Assembly: GCA_003993805.1 (NCBI GenBank)
Contig: RSEF01000020.1
Coordinates: 4,519,779-4,583,778, forward strand
Source of the DNA: Himantopus leucocephalus
Taxonomy: Eukaryota; Chordata; Aves; Charadriiformes; Recurvirostridae
Length of the DNA stretch: 64,000 nt
Direction: 5' to 3'
Numbering within the stretch: the stretch's first letter is position 1; every line of letters begins with the position of its first letter. Shown here one piece after another: positions 48,731 to 60,570 of the stretch. The notes under the pieces were generated by a model. It saw only the letters and a program-made list of their open reading frames with translations, was not told where the DNA came from and made no database searches. Position numbers and translations under genes: made by a program.

Positions 48731-49768
48731 CCCTAAAACCATCATTGGACCAACTTAACACAAGGCAAGTTTCTATTTCAGATTTAGATTTGTCTGCTTG
48801 TCATGGATCTCATACAGACCTGGGATGGGCAGGCAAGCAAGTGCTGGCATTGGAGTGGGGTTTTTTTTCTACGTACCCTTTGTTTGTTGTTAACTTTTTT
48901 TTTTTTTGATAGCATTTACGTAGGTCAAATCCAGGATCATCACCTCAACAAACAGCACTGCCTTCTCCTCTCTGGAAAGACCTTCCCAAAGCTCAACACT
49001 GTCGCTGTGTGTTTAATCTGGTCTGTACATGCAGCACCTATTGACAAACGCTGGCTTTTTGATGGAGGTTACTGTGTAAAGGCTTTTTCCAGAAAATAAA
49101 ACTGCATTGCCTAAGTTATAGTATTAATGTTAAGCAATAGAGCTTCTTTCCTGCCACCAGGGCTTGTGTTTCGCAAAGGTCTTTTACTCAGGTATTTGAT
49201 TTTCAACATTAGTTTTCTAGCCAAAGTAAGATTGCCCGAATAAACTCAAGGATCTAGGGACTTATTTTTTTACTTATTGGACTGCAATATTGTGACCAAC
49301 CCCAAGCAGAACTCAGAGGAGCAACAGTAAGAGGTGGAGTAAACAGTCATGGTTCAGGTTTGCCTACTACAAGGGTCACAAACTCTTCCGCCCGTGTGTG
49401 CAAAACCTCTAAGCAGCAGCAAGTGTGTATTTATATAGGTCTACCCACAAGTGCAATACTTCTGTCTAAGCTGAAAATCTGTGCTTTGAGTGTAGATATG
49501 CACGGGGAGCACAGACATTGTTAACAGCTAGGCAGAAAATAGAGCTTTAAATAAAGAGGGTGTTTTTGCTTATCGTAACTGTCAGTGCCTGCTCAGGTTT
49601 GGTGGCGTTGCTCCCTGGTTGTCTCCACGTTCATATACAAGGGTACTGGGCCACCTGGCTGTATCTCAAAGGGAGCGGAGCGGGCTAGAGCTGTCTTAGC
49701 AGCCCTGATTGCTGGCTGAAATATGTTGTGTGGTCATTTGACCCACGCAGCCCTCACACCTTGTCTAG
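48731..49768. other. Unannotated non-coding sequence
   Basis: T-run at 48895-48907. Nothing recognised. Confidence 0.5.
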
Positions 49769-50118
49769 AAGAGCCACGTGAGAGAGCTTCCTGCGGCTCT
49801 GCCGGGAGCGGGCTGCCGAAGCCTGTCGCAGCTGAAGGATGCTCTGCTGTTGGCCATCGCTTTAGCAATGCCAGGGGACGTCGTGTCAGTAGGAAAAGAC
49901 GAATCATCTGTTTCTCAGAAAATGTCGTCTCCAGATAATTTCTCAGTTCCTTTTGCTCTCTGTTTCGTTTCTGGACTGCTCAAGCTGGGGAAGTTGCAGC
50001 CTGCAATGAAATATGAACCCATTCAATATAAATGTATGTATCTATTTTGTGGTATAGGAAGACTCGGTTCAGCGAACCCAGGCCATTGGCATTTTATAAT
50101 TTCCTCTTGCTCCAGCAG
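49769..50118 (+). other. Open frame running into a strong splice donor (possible exon, unproven)
   Basis: The frame is open from just after a TAG at 49766 for about 117 codons and stops only at the TAA inside the donor CAG/GTAAGG (GT at 50119-50120), as a real exon would. The peptide begins LPAALPGAGCRSLSQLKDAL and resembles nothing I know. No clear acceptor is seen upstream. Frames of this length occur by chance elsewhere in the window. Confidence 0.15.
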
Positions 50119-50254
50119 GTAAGGAATTAACCCATTGTTATTCCTCTTTCAAGGAACAGAGAAAAATGTATACTCTGCAAAGACCCTGATTCTTAAAAAA
50201 AATAATAATCCACTGGGTTTTTAAAGAAATATTTTATTGGAACCATAAGGTTTC

Positions 50255-50270
50255 TTTTTTTTTTTTTTTT
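50255..50270. repeat. Poly-T run
   Basis: Sixteen T in a row. Simple sequence, no adjoining SINE recognised. Confidence 0.8.
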
Positions 50271-50428
50271 GAGAGAAAGAAAATTTGAAATCCGGAGTTT
50301 ATTTTTCCTTCAGTGTCTCTCCTAAGAACCAACAGGAATTGAGATATTTTTTTTTCTCTCTTGTGTTTGTGCCTACTTATTAAACACACATGTGGCCTGG
50401 ATTCCTTGCGTAGGTGCAAAGAGGTTTG

Positions 50429-50550
50429 AAAAAAAGAAAAAGAAAAAAAGGTGTAACCCAGTCCATTGACCTGTCTCTTTGCCCTTAGGACTCTTTCGAA
50501 CAGCTGTGAGAAAAAGAAAAAGGGGGGGCGAGAGAGAAAAAAGGAGGCAG
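50429..50550. repeat. Two purine-rich tracts
   Basis: A/G-only runs at 50429-50451 and, interrupted by single pyrimidines, at 50506-50548 (containing a G7 run). They are separated by ordinary sequence with a pyrimidine stretch. Low-complexity DNA. Confidence 0.6.
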
Positions 50551-51045
50551 TTTAACAAGCCAAATCCAGATGTTCATTTCATACACACACCCTGAACAGC
50601 TTTTGCATGGTTTATTTCGTTTTCTGAAACCATTTTTCACCAGCCTGTTTTCTCAGCTGGGAAACTTCTGGTGTAGTGTTTTCAAAAAAATATTGCATTT
50701 GGCATTACAAGAAAACAGAGCCTTTAAGACATTAAAAGGACAATATCCTTGTTTGACTTGGACCAGGGAAGCAGGGCTATAGGAATTTTAGATTTTTGTA
50801 CCACCCAAAGAATAGGTAAAAGAAATTTTCCACTCTTAAACCCAGTTTACATGGGAATTTGAGAGTTGATTTAGCTTGATTTTTTTTTTCTTTTAAAGAC
50901 TTCTCTGAGGACTTTGTGTTAGTGTAGTGTGACTTTATTAGTGTGAAGGAATAAGCAAAGTGATAGCAATCAGTTCGCATCTAGATTCTGATGAACCATG
51001 GCTCAAAACTGAAACTGATGCTGAATGAATCTTATTTTTGTTTTA
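50551..51045. other. Unannotated non-coding sequence
   Basis: Nothing recognised. Confidence 0.5.
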
Positions 51046-51400
51046 CGAGGACCAAATCCTGATATGCTCATTCACACCGACATCTACATAATGTAGTTTG
51101 TTTAATATTGTTGCAGTTTCTCATTAATTGCAGTGGAGGTAAGCTACATAATATGAACCACAATTCATACTGTGTGGATAGCAGTGATAGCAGCGAGGAT
51201 GGTGATTAGTTGACAGGATAGTGTCTACACTAAGTTTAGAGGGACCCCAACGGGCGGCAGATAATGAATGAAATTAGGGAAGATCAAGTGCAAACAAGAC
51301 CTATACTGCTGTCGTTTGGCTAATCAAAGGATATACTGCCCTTGAGAAAACTCAGTGTAAAACCCCAACTCCATTGAAGCCAGCGGGTAGTTTGCAGTTT
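51046..51400. repeat. Possible ancient repeat fragments
   Basis: 'ccaaatcctgatatgctca' at about 51052 and 'actccattgaagccagcggg' at 51368-51387 resemble the old dispersed repeat type noted at 16985. The DNA between them is not clearly part of a single element. Confidence 0.25.
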
Positions 51401-53166
51401 GCTGTCCTTCACAAATTAAGTAAAAAAAACCCTACGTTTTTCACCTGTGAGATCCTGCAAGTGTCATTCACTATTACTTACTGTATTAGAGAGAGACTTG
51501 ATCTAAATTCGTCCATGTAAGGAAAGGCCTATAACTTCACAAGAAGTTTGAGCAATGCTTTGGTGCTCCTTTTGTTTGCCTGTTCTAAAGTAGAAAAAAA
51601 AATGCAGATATTCTTATCAGAAATGTCACCATCCTGTACAGATCTCAGACCCCATCAGCTATGAAATAAGAGCAGATGATAAGAATTGTTAGTGAGAATT
51701 TGAAGACATATATTGTGGTTAAATTAAACAGACAATGAAAAAACAGTATTAAAAAATCCTAATTTGTTAAACTGCAACATTACTTAAACAAGTAAATAGA
51801 AATGTTTAAGGTATTAAAATGTGCCACACCATGTTTTCCTTTCACTTTGCTACTGCTAAAATAAGGGCAAATCATCAGGTCTCTGTTGGCATTACAGAGC
51901 ATTCAAGGATATGGCGTGTGCGTGCCTGTGCGTACGTATAGGTGTGTGCATCCTTAAGCCTTGGCAGTGCCTGGCAGTGGGAATATTGGCATTTCAGTGT
52001 CAGAACACCACCAAGTGGGCTATAAATACTTGGTCTTTGAACTAATATTCTCTTCAGACAGAATAAAAAAAAAAAAGTAAGAAAAATCTAGTTAAGACTT
52101 AAAATGCATTAGGCAGATTATTTGGCCAGTACAGAACTGGAGTGGAAAGCTGCCAAGCAGTACTAGTAAGTTCTGTTCAGCAAACCGGTAGTCTTTTTAA
52201 AGCCACTGACTTGGTACACAGATTGAATAATCCTGAAGAAAGCATATATTGTCTGTCCATTTGAGGAGACTGCAAGTTTGCAATATAAAACAGTGCCCTG
52301 ATGTGGTTTTTTTTTCTCCTCTCTGTCTGGTAGTATGCATTACATATATGTGTGCGTATGTCTCTGTTTATTTGAATGCATACTTACACGTACATTATTA
52401 TACACATCTATATAAAAGCATATGTTAATTACTTGATTAAAAAGGACAATCTATTTCTGTGGATATCAAACCTAGAACCCAGGCAGCTTCACATCTGACT
52501 TTGGGTCATGAGACCTCCTAATACCTAAGCTCAGAGATAGCTAAATCCGGGTACTTCTGCAAAGATATTGTCACGGTTCTGTATTTGGAAATATTCTGTC
52601 AGTCAATGTATATACAATGCACTTAGATATTTGCCCTGGGAAATGTAATTTTAGAGATACCAGGCTATCAATGTGTACGTATACATCTCTGCTGGAAGGA
52701 CAGTCTTTAAGGCACGTTGGAAGTGGTGTCAGGGTTTCACTCTGTGCTTGCTCAGCACACGGCAGCCGTGGCCCATGGATGGGGCAGTTATGTGCTGCTG
52801 TAAGACAAAGTCAGTAAAGATGGTTCAGGAGCTGAGAAGAAAATGAGGAGGTAATGGTGTTGTATGGGGGAATTCGGAATAATGCTGGCTTGTACTGTCA
52901 GCCTGGACCCTTCCAGACATATAAAGGGAAAAAAGTAAGTCTGGTGAAGTGTGAGGGCTCTTATCTCGTTCTCTCTTTCAGCAAAGCAATGACCCGTGCC
53001 ACATGGCCTCCCAAAAATGCCGCCTTTGTTTAGCCAAGAATTACACCCTGTAAACATTCCAAATCACTGCATTGAAATGGTTGCATTTATTATAACAGTC
53101 TGCCGTGAACTTTGGTTCAATAGTCTGTTCTGAGAGGGGTTAATATGTGCTCTGCGAACACCATTA
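51401..53166. other. Unannotated non-coding sequence
   Basis: AT-rich. An alternating purine-pyrimidine stretch lies around 51912-51950 (gtgtgcgtgcctgtgcgtac). No gene recognised. Confidence 0.5.
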
Positions 53167-53266
53167 NNNNNNNNNNNNNNNNNNNNNNNNNNNNNNNNNN
53201 NNNNNNNNNNNNNNNNNNNNNNNNNNNNNNNNNNNNNNNNNNNNNNNNNNNNNNNNNNNNNNNNNN
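53167..53266. other. Assembly gap, 100 N
   Basis: Exactly 100 N, a placeholder of unknown true length. Frames that read through it are not real. Confidence 0.99.
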
Positions 53267-53673
53267 TGCCCCTGGCTTAGTGACAGCGAGGAAGGGAGGG
53301 AGATGTATTCACTTCCTGAGATGACAGAGGATGGGACAGTGCAGAACTGGTCCCAGTCACCCATAAACGCTGCCACGTGTTCGTGTAGCTCCCAGTACAA
53401 CACTATCTTCTTCCACGATGGGAGAGCTGTGGCCTGTTTGTGACGACGATGATGATGATGCTCACATAGAATCAAAAGCCCTGCCGTGAAGGCACAAATG
53501 GCAGGTTGTGCAGACTGTATTTTCAACAACGCTTTATTTTGTCCTATGGTTTGTAGGAGTAAAAGAAAAAGTTTTCATTTAGAGGGGGATGTTAGGGTTG
53601 AGGGAGGAGATGGGGATTTCTGAAAGTGATCGTCTGTATCGCTGCAAAAAATATAATTAGTGTTCTCAGAGTT
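53267..53673. other. Non-coding sequence with a small (GAY)n repeat
   Basis: A GAC/GAT trinucleotide run lies at 53442-53460. Nothing else recognised. Confidence 0.5.
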
Positions 53674-54150
53674 AAGATTGGAACTGGCATTTGTAGATCA
53701 TCTGGGCCCTGCTTAAGAGAGGGCCAACTTCAAAGGTAGCTAAGGTTTCTCAGGGCCATGTTCTGTCAAGTTTTAAAAACCTGTAAGGTGAGGTGTTTTA
53801 ACATCTTTCTGTGCAACTTGTTCCAGAACTTAACTGTCCTCCTCTCGATTTATTTTTCAATGAAGTTGGTATTTGTCTTGCTGCAACTTGTGATTGTTGC
53901 CTTTCATCCTTTCACTGTGTGTATCTGAGAAAAGCTGGTCTGTATCTTCTTTGCAGCTGTCTATCAGTTAGTAGAAGGCACCAATTGGATCCCCTTCTTT
54001 AACCTTTCTCTTCTCCACACTGAACAAAATCACCTCTCTCGGCCTCTCCTCGTGTGTTCAGCGATCTTGGTAGTCCATTGCTGGACTCAATCCAATTTGT
54101 TGGTGTCCTTCTTGCACTGTGAGAAGGGAAGACAGCCCAAAAGTGGAGCT
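53674..54150 (-). mobile_element. CR1 LINE, 3' fragment, old and diverged
   Basis: CR1 is the main non-LTR retrotransposon of birds. On the plus strand this reads as its reverse complement, in order. The 3' end comes first ('gattggaactgg', 'gtagatcatct'), then 'tcagggccatgttctgtcaa', 'gcaacttgttccagaactt', 'aacctttctcttctccacac', 'ctcggcctctcctcgtgt', 'cattgctggactcaatcca' and 'tgtccttcttgcactg'. About 480 bases remain of a multi-kilobase element, truncated at its 5' side (right) and too diverged to be active. It covers the end of ORF2 and the 3' UTR. Confidence 0.85.
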
Positions 54151-55100
54151 GGGTTTTAGTTGTGGTTAGTGTTTTGTATTAACTGTGTACTCTGTTAACA
54201 CTGGATGCTCAAGCCTTGACCGTAACTGTAATATAATGGCTGTCATTCAAATGTTGGGAACATCAGGGCGTACCTGCTCGGCCTTCTTGGAAGAGCCTGT
54301 TTCCTGAACACACTGTACCCACGTCATCCTGTCCCATTCGTTTGGCTCTCTGTGGTAGCAATACAGTTAATTGCCTTTTTTTCCCATTGCTGAACTGCCT
54401 GGATCATCCTGGAGATGCTGAATTTGTTTTCTTCTTTGACAAAGTGCTTACACTCCTATGGATTTTTACAAAGGAACCAAAAACATCTAGGAAAAAACAG
54501 AAGGAATGGAAAGCCCTCAATTTCTTTTTCTATGAATAATTTAGTGCCAAGTTAACTGAAACGTTTGAAGAAGAGATTTTTGGTGCCTAGCTTCATTAAA
54601 CCCTCTATCCCCAAATGTATTCTCTATCAGTGTCGGCATCCAACACTTCATCTTGTCCCAATCACAGCAAAGGCCTTGTGGAAATAAAATGCAGGAGAAG
54701 GGAGAGGAAAAGCAGATTATTGTTGCCATTATGCATGTCTGTGTGTGTGCACATGTGCTCTATAAACTTACAGTGAGGGGAAAAAAAAAGAATCTATATG
54801 AAAAGAAGGAATGAAGCCCCAAACCACATCAGCCTTCCAAAACGTGCACTCCTTTCAGGGGTACGAGCCGTGCTCCGTTGCATTAAAGAGTGTTGTGCCA
54901 CACTCCAACCCCCTTCTCTGGAGCAAGTGTTTTAATCGGAGTATTATGTTCTCGTCCACTAAGCTTTTACCAGCACGATGAGTGGGACCTCCTTCACTTG
55001 GCAGTGGTTTCTGTCAGCGATCTGTCTTCTGCAGCTATTTCCGTGGGAAGGCCCTCCATCTGGCGCTTGGCAGGGAGGGGAACTTTCCTCTCAAATGTTT
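54151..55100. other. Unannotated non-coding sequence
   Basis: Nothing recognised; the short frames around 54342-54729 have no familiar product. Confidence 0.5.
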
Positions 55101-55127
55101 TCTCTCCCTCTCTCTCTCTCTCTTTCT
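55101..55127. repeat. (CT)n microsatellite
   Basis: An almost pure CT run inside a wider pyrimidine-rich stretch. It inflates the Ser/Leu content of the overlapping frames at 54890-55293. Confidence 0.85.
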
Positions 55128-55655
55128 CACCCTGTTTAAGGTATACCCTTTGGAAATCTTCAACTTCCAAGATTTATTTTTGCACAGGGTACATACTTTG
55201 TTTTACGTGGTCTGGCTTTCTTTCCATTTAACAAAACGCCACCCCCGTGCCCTGCTTATCCTGGCAGAGGGAGAAGAATGCTGTTTGCTTTAACATTACC
55301 TTCGGTCTCAGTATGCAACAGGTCAAAAGATGTGACAAGTACACATACTAATCCCTTTCCCTTTCAGTTAATAGAATAACACAGATGGGAAAGTTTACAT
55401 TGGGATCTGACACTCGCTCCAAGCTGAAGTTAAGAAGGAGATGGGGTTGGACATTGCCTTTCAGATCAGAGCAGTTACTACACAAACTCACCTTCCCGCT
55501 CAGCATCAAGTTGCTCCTGGCATCCTAAACCCCGTTTGCTCTGCCAAGAATGTTCCCCTTCCCCTTCTACTCTCTTTCTGAGACTAGTAGGTAGAGTTGG
55601 ATAAGAGTTCGAAAGCTTTTGTAGAATGAAATATTCCCCAAGAATCACTGATGTT
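55128..55655. other. Unannotated non-coding sequence
   Basis: Nothing recognised. Confidence 0.5.
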
Positions 55656-55765
55656 CAAGTGAAAAAATGTCAACATTTTCCACTGAAACACTACCATTTG
55701 TTTTGAAATGGTGACTTTTTAAACATTTGGCATTTCTGACTGTTGAAATATCACATAAGAAAATA
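55656..55765. repeat. Pair of short hairpins, possible ancient repeat
   Basis: Two perfect inverted repeats sit 13 bases apart: AAAATGT/ACATTTT at 55664-55679 (2-base centre) and ACCATTT/AAATGGT at 55693-55712 (6-base centre). The surrounding 'ttgaaa', 'acattt' wording resembles a dispersed archosaur repeat I cannot name, and also the stretch at 60360-60570. Confidence 0.3.
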
Positions 55766-58700
55766 ATTCCCACTAAAACCAGATACTTTCTTAGAAATAT
55801 TAATTTGATTTCAATAAAACCCCATATTACGAGTTTTGTCATGTGCAATCAGGCTGTTTATGTTCCATTTGATTCTGTTTTCTCTTTCTTTGTAGCCTCC
55901 AGAATACATCCTCTGACATTTTGCATGACGTAGCCCATTTGTAAGTTTGCATGCCTGAAGATTTGCCACTTATGTTATTCCTGCAGGAAACACAGAAGAA
56001 TAAGACCTAGGATTATGCCTGTGATGGGAAAAGCTGCAGCGAGGACTAACCGAACACACCAAATACCACTTTCTTCCCACCAGGTACGTACTACTTCACA
56101 ATGTCTTTCATGAGAACCTTCTGCCAGCTCCCCATGAGGGAGCAAGTTTTGGGTTACCAGGAACTCCTTAATTTTAAGGTTTTGAGGGTATCCCTGTAAT
56201 GAGATGAATATCTGAGACCTATTCTTAGACACGGGCCTCAGAGTATAACTCCAAACGCAGAGAAATTGTATTTTCCACAGTTGTTTTTTTAAAAAAACAC
56301 GATTCTATAAACAAAGCTATATGTTAATTAGTGAAAATAATGTTAGAAATGCAATTAAAACCAATAATTTTTACTGAAAAGATGCATATTTGCACTGAAC
56401 TTACTAGCAATGAAAATACTTCATTTGTATTAGAAACTCTGTCTATAAGGGTTGCATAACCACAAATGTGTTGTTCGTGGGAAGCACTCAGTGACCTGCT
56501 TTCTGATTAGAGAACTAACATTTGTATTTGAGAATCAAAGCCTATCTTTTTCATCTAGTTTCTTTCAAAACGTGCAGTTTCAGGTCTGCTTTTTCACGTT
56601 GCTTCAGACACTTCTCCATGAATTTCACAGCAGATAGATCATGTACCTCTTTCAGCCTGCTACCTACCGGTACCCATGATAACTCGCTAATGCTTAATTC
56701 CAAAATCAAGATCTCAAATTCAAAATTCGAGATCTCCGTCTCCGACCTGGCAACAGCTGTGAGGCTCATTCATGCTGCACAGACCATGCAGACAGAAAAG
56801 AGCAAGCTCGGTTCAAAGAAGCTCAAAGCCTCAAATGAAAGTGAAGTGTCCATCTAGATCAATGGAGATGCTTCCCCAGAGGGAGCATGAGGAAGACCAG
56901 CTTAAACTAGATGCTTGTATTTCAGGGACTAGGATGAGGTGGGAGACATTTACTATCAGGGCTGGTCCACAGAGTGACTTGGACACACAGGCCAAGGTTC
57001 AGGACTTCTCATATTGGGCAGTTCTCTGAGGTTTGAGCACTGGGAGTCATGCTGATCTTTCTTTCTGGTTGATGCATGAGATGGGCACCTTCAGGGCAGC
57101 TGAATGTCCCACAAAAGCTCTGATTTCTGGAAGTGCCTTTCTTCCTCCTTTACAGAAAAAACCTGAAACGGCAGCATTTTGACTATTGCTGTAGTGATTA
57201 AATGGGCATCAAGAGAGTCCAGGTCGTGATTCCTACATAGGAACCAACATTCCCATTGGTTCTGGTGGAAGTTCAGGCTCCTTATTTGGGGCAAGGCACC
57301 TAAATGTTTTAGTCATCTTGACCTTTACTCTCTGTTGTAATTTCACTTCTGACTTCTTGACTAAGACCTCTAGCAAGGGAGAGCAATTAGTGCCCATCAC
57401 AAGGAAAGCTTTTGCAACATGGGTGACTGCCCACAAGAAACACAGCTGAGACCACCAACTGTTTTATTTGTTTTTGTTCCAATTTCTGCTGATTGAGAAG
57501 CTCATGAGATACATCTCATTTCCCTGGAGCTCCCCAGGGAAGCAGCGGTCAGACAATCCTTTTCTAGCCTGCTTTGGGCAACGCTCGTGGTATAGCGCTG
57601 CTGGCACTGCACTTGGGTCGCTGTGCTGGTAGGTCTCCGAGCACAGGCAGCTACATAGGTTACTCAGGTCTGCCTGAATGAGGTCTGATTCAATGCAACA
57701 GGCAGCTTATTTCAGCCACCAAACTCTCGTTGTTGGATGGTAAACACTTTAATTCACTGTTACTCAGAGCCTGATTTGAACAAGTTACCTAGAGGAAAAT
57801 GGCTTAGTGTCCCGAGATACAGGTTGTGAAGAATTAAACAAAAGTCTCTCATAATGGGGATGGTGCTAGAGAGGGTCCATTATGGGTGTGAGCCACTGTT
57901 CAGGCCTTTTTAAAAATAGCCCCCTACACACTGTAGTGCCACATGGAGGTTTTCAGATCTGTATCTGTCTGCAGACCTAAGTTTTAAAATTTCAGTTGTC
58001 TTTGCCTTTCTCTGCACTAGGTTATGCCCACAGGTATCACCCAGTGCAGTAGGTAGCATCTAAACTGCATCATCCTTTGGCTAATTTGAGCAGGAATTTT
58101 GGTATCCCTTGGAATTGTGCTCCTCCTTTGCTTCCCTCCAGTTTGAGGGAGGCCAGTAATTTGCTGGTGGCCGTTTAACCTCAAGAGGCCTTTTTGCCTT
58201 CCCGTCTCCTACCCCACACAGCCTAAGATGCTCTTGCCAGCAAGCTGAGCTGAGGCTCGCCTCATTTCCTCCACTGTAATTCCACTCTTGGAAGAGAAAG
58301 GCGGTGAATAGATTAAACTTAGTCCTTCCTCTGTGGCCAGTCTATCAGTCCTTCCTGTGTATGGGAACATAGACCAAGTCACATCAAGTTCTAGTCGTAA
58401 TTCAGATAGAGACAGAGCCTTCACTTTAACTGGACCTTGCATACAAATATCTCAAAGAATTCAAAAATTACAGTTCTGCCTTGTGTAAATAAAATATGCC
58501 AGCACATCCATCTTATAAACCATCCGTGCTATACTTAGGACTTGCCTCTATTGATGTTATTTGGAGTATTTCCACCAAGTTTAGTTTGAGCTGGATGGTC
58601 TTCTTAGAAATCATTTTGGGACGGTGTCATTTATGGTTCTTTGTCAATTTCTTTAATTCAACTTATTTTCATTTAAGAAAGATCTTTGCTTCCTAATGCA

Positions 58701-59690
58701 GTAGGTACAGCACAGACTTGATCCCTGTAACTTCACAAGCCAGAAACAGTTTACAAGATCATGTCCACAATAAGTAGTAAAATCTTGTTTTATGAAAATG
58801 TCTCATCTATCTAGAAAATGCATTTTCATAATGGGGCTAAGGCACAGCATGAATGCCAGTTCATTTAAAGCATACAATTAAATACATGTGTGTGCAGATT
58901 ATAAAACTGGGAAAACCAGCTAGAAGATAAATATCCAATGAGTTATTTATATGTTAAGATAGCCTATGTTTATTCTTATTCCAGAGATCATGTGACTGAT
59001 TAAACAAAATTTATAAAAACATTCAAAATATAGGTTATTTTTGGACCAAGAGAATAAAGTTTTTGCTCTGCCACGATGCCTGCAAAAGGAGCAGGCAATG
59101 CCAGGGAACATGATGTGCTGAGACTATTGCTTATCATAGTTGTCACATAGATCTCTTTTATTTCTTGTTTGTTTATCTCTGCTTCTCTCTTGTTGTACAT
59201 TTGGTTATTAGGTTCCTTGGGCAGAGTGTGATTTGGCATTCATTGTTACAACAGTCATTATTCCAGAGGAGTTCATGATTTGGGAATGAGCAATGATGGT
59301 AATAGATATTGAATGTAAGTCACAAAAGAAAGCTCCACAGCTGAGCTTGAATTTAAAAATGCAACATTATAGAAGGTTTATGAGAAAACACAAATTTTGC
59401 AGAGTCATGTTTAGTCCCTCTTTCAGGCTCTGATGTGTGACAGCCTGATGTATTCCAGGGAAGAGGTGACCGCACGCATCTAGCAGCGTTTCCTCCTGGT
59501 GATACCTCTGTGAGCACTTTGCCATCCCTGGACGTGGCAGAGGATATTGGGTCCATGTTTATATTTCATGTGACTTTCCTATGAATCATATCTCCTTTTG
59601 TCACCAGAGCATCCCATCTTATCACTCACTTTCTGAGAATTTAGTTGACTCATCACTCCTAGGTTTCTTTTTCCTTGGAGCGCTTCTCTT
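55766..59690. other. Unannotated non-coding sequence
   Basis: About 3.9 kb with no recognised gene. It contains a short hairpin at 57520-57541 (arms TTCCCTGG/CCAGGGAA, 6-base loop) and a near-repeated 'caaaat..aagatctc' unit at about 56700-56738. No TE recognised. Confidence 0.45.
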
Positions 59691-59760
59691 TCACAGAGTG
59701 GTCAGGGTTGGAAGGGACCTCTGGAGATCATCTAGTCCAACCCCCATCTGATGCCAGTCC
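59691..59760 (-). mobile_element. CR1 LINE, 3'-end fragment
   Basis: On the plus strand 'tcacagagtggtcaggg', 'ttggaagggacctctggag' and 'atcatctagtccaaccccc' are the reverse complement of the avian CR1 3' UTR terminus. The first eight bases match one unit of the terminal 8-mer repeat (TTCTGTGA read on the element's strand, with one change). Only about 70 bases are left, but they are well conserved, so this copy is probably younger than the one at 53674. It is the best evidence for an avian source. Confidence 0.93.
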
Positions 59761-60359
59761 TGCCTTGTTCCTGGGCACCATTGCGATACACGTGTGCATT
59801 TCAATGCCGTTTGCAGAGCCTAAGTGTGCCATTTGAGCATAATCCTAGGCGAAGGGGAGAAAGAGGTAGGTGAGAGTGGCACCATTCCTGGAAGACCAGC
59901 GGGAGATGGAAAACGTCCATGAATTCAAGGCTGTTTTCAAGCAGCCTAAATTCTACCTATGTTCTCATGCCTAATGTTATCCACAAGATATTCTGGACCT
60001 TCAAGGTTGCCAAACCAATAGGAAACCAAAGCTGAAGTAAGAAAATTAGATGGAATACAGCTGTTGGAGGCCACATGAGTCTGTGTCCTTCGCAGTCACA
60101 GAGCTTACTGGCAAAGCTATGTGAATAATGGACTATTTTTGTTCTCTGACAATTCTGAAAACATGCTGCAAAAATATTTGTAAAGAACTTCTGAGTGTAT
60201 TCAAAACAATCTGTCTTTTAAAAGTGTGTGAGCTGAAAAGCTGTCAGCTTCCTTCGTGGGTCAAATAAGAAGTTTCATTTCATTTTTGTTCATTTAATTG
60301 TTTCTGTTAATTTAATTTTCTTTGAGCTTTAAATAAAAACCCTGCAAAATTTGAAATAA
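59761..60359. other. Unannotated non-coding sequence
   Basis: Nothing recognised. Confidence 0.5.
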
Positions 60360-60570
60360 GTTTAAAATTATTAATTAAAAATGCAGGTATTTCCTTTTGA
60401 AAATTTGAAAACTAAACATTTAAATGTTTTTGAATTGTTTTTATTGTTTGAGATGGTTATTTTTAACCACTAGATTTTCCAGAAACTAGCACAGAGGTGG
60501 GGAATATTTTGGTTGATCAGAAAAGAGATTTTGGCAAAATCTTTGTTATAACACTTTGACCAGCTCTAGG
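60360..60570. repeat. AT-rich stretch, possible ancient repeat
   Basis: Many 'ttgaaaattt', 'aacatttaaatgttttt' words (a near-palindrome at about 60414-60430) lead to 'actttgaccagctctagg', an ending I associate with an old dispersed bird/reptile repeat. Uncertain. Confidence 0.3.

Noticed and set aside
53147..53529. Open frames on both strands spanning the second 100-N gap
   Set aside because: Same reason: the N run hides the true sequence, and the remaining parts have no recognisable product.
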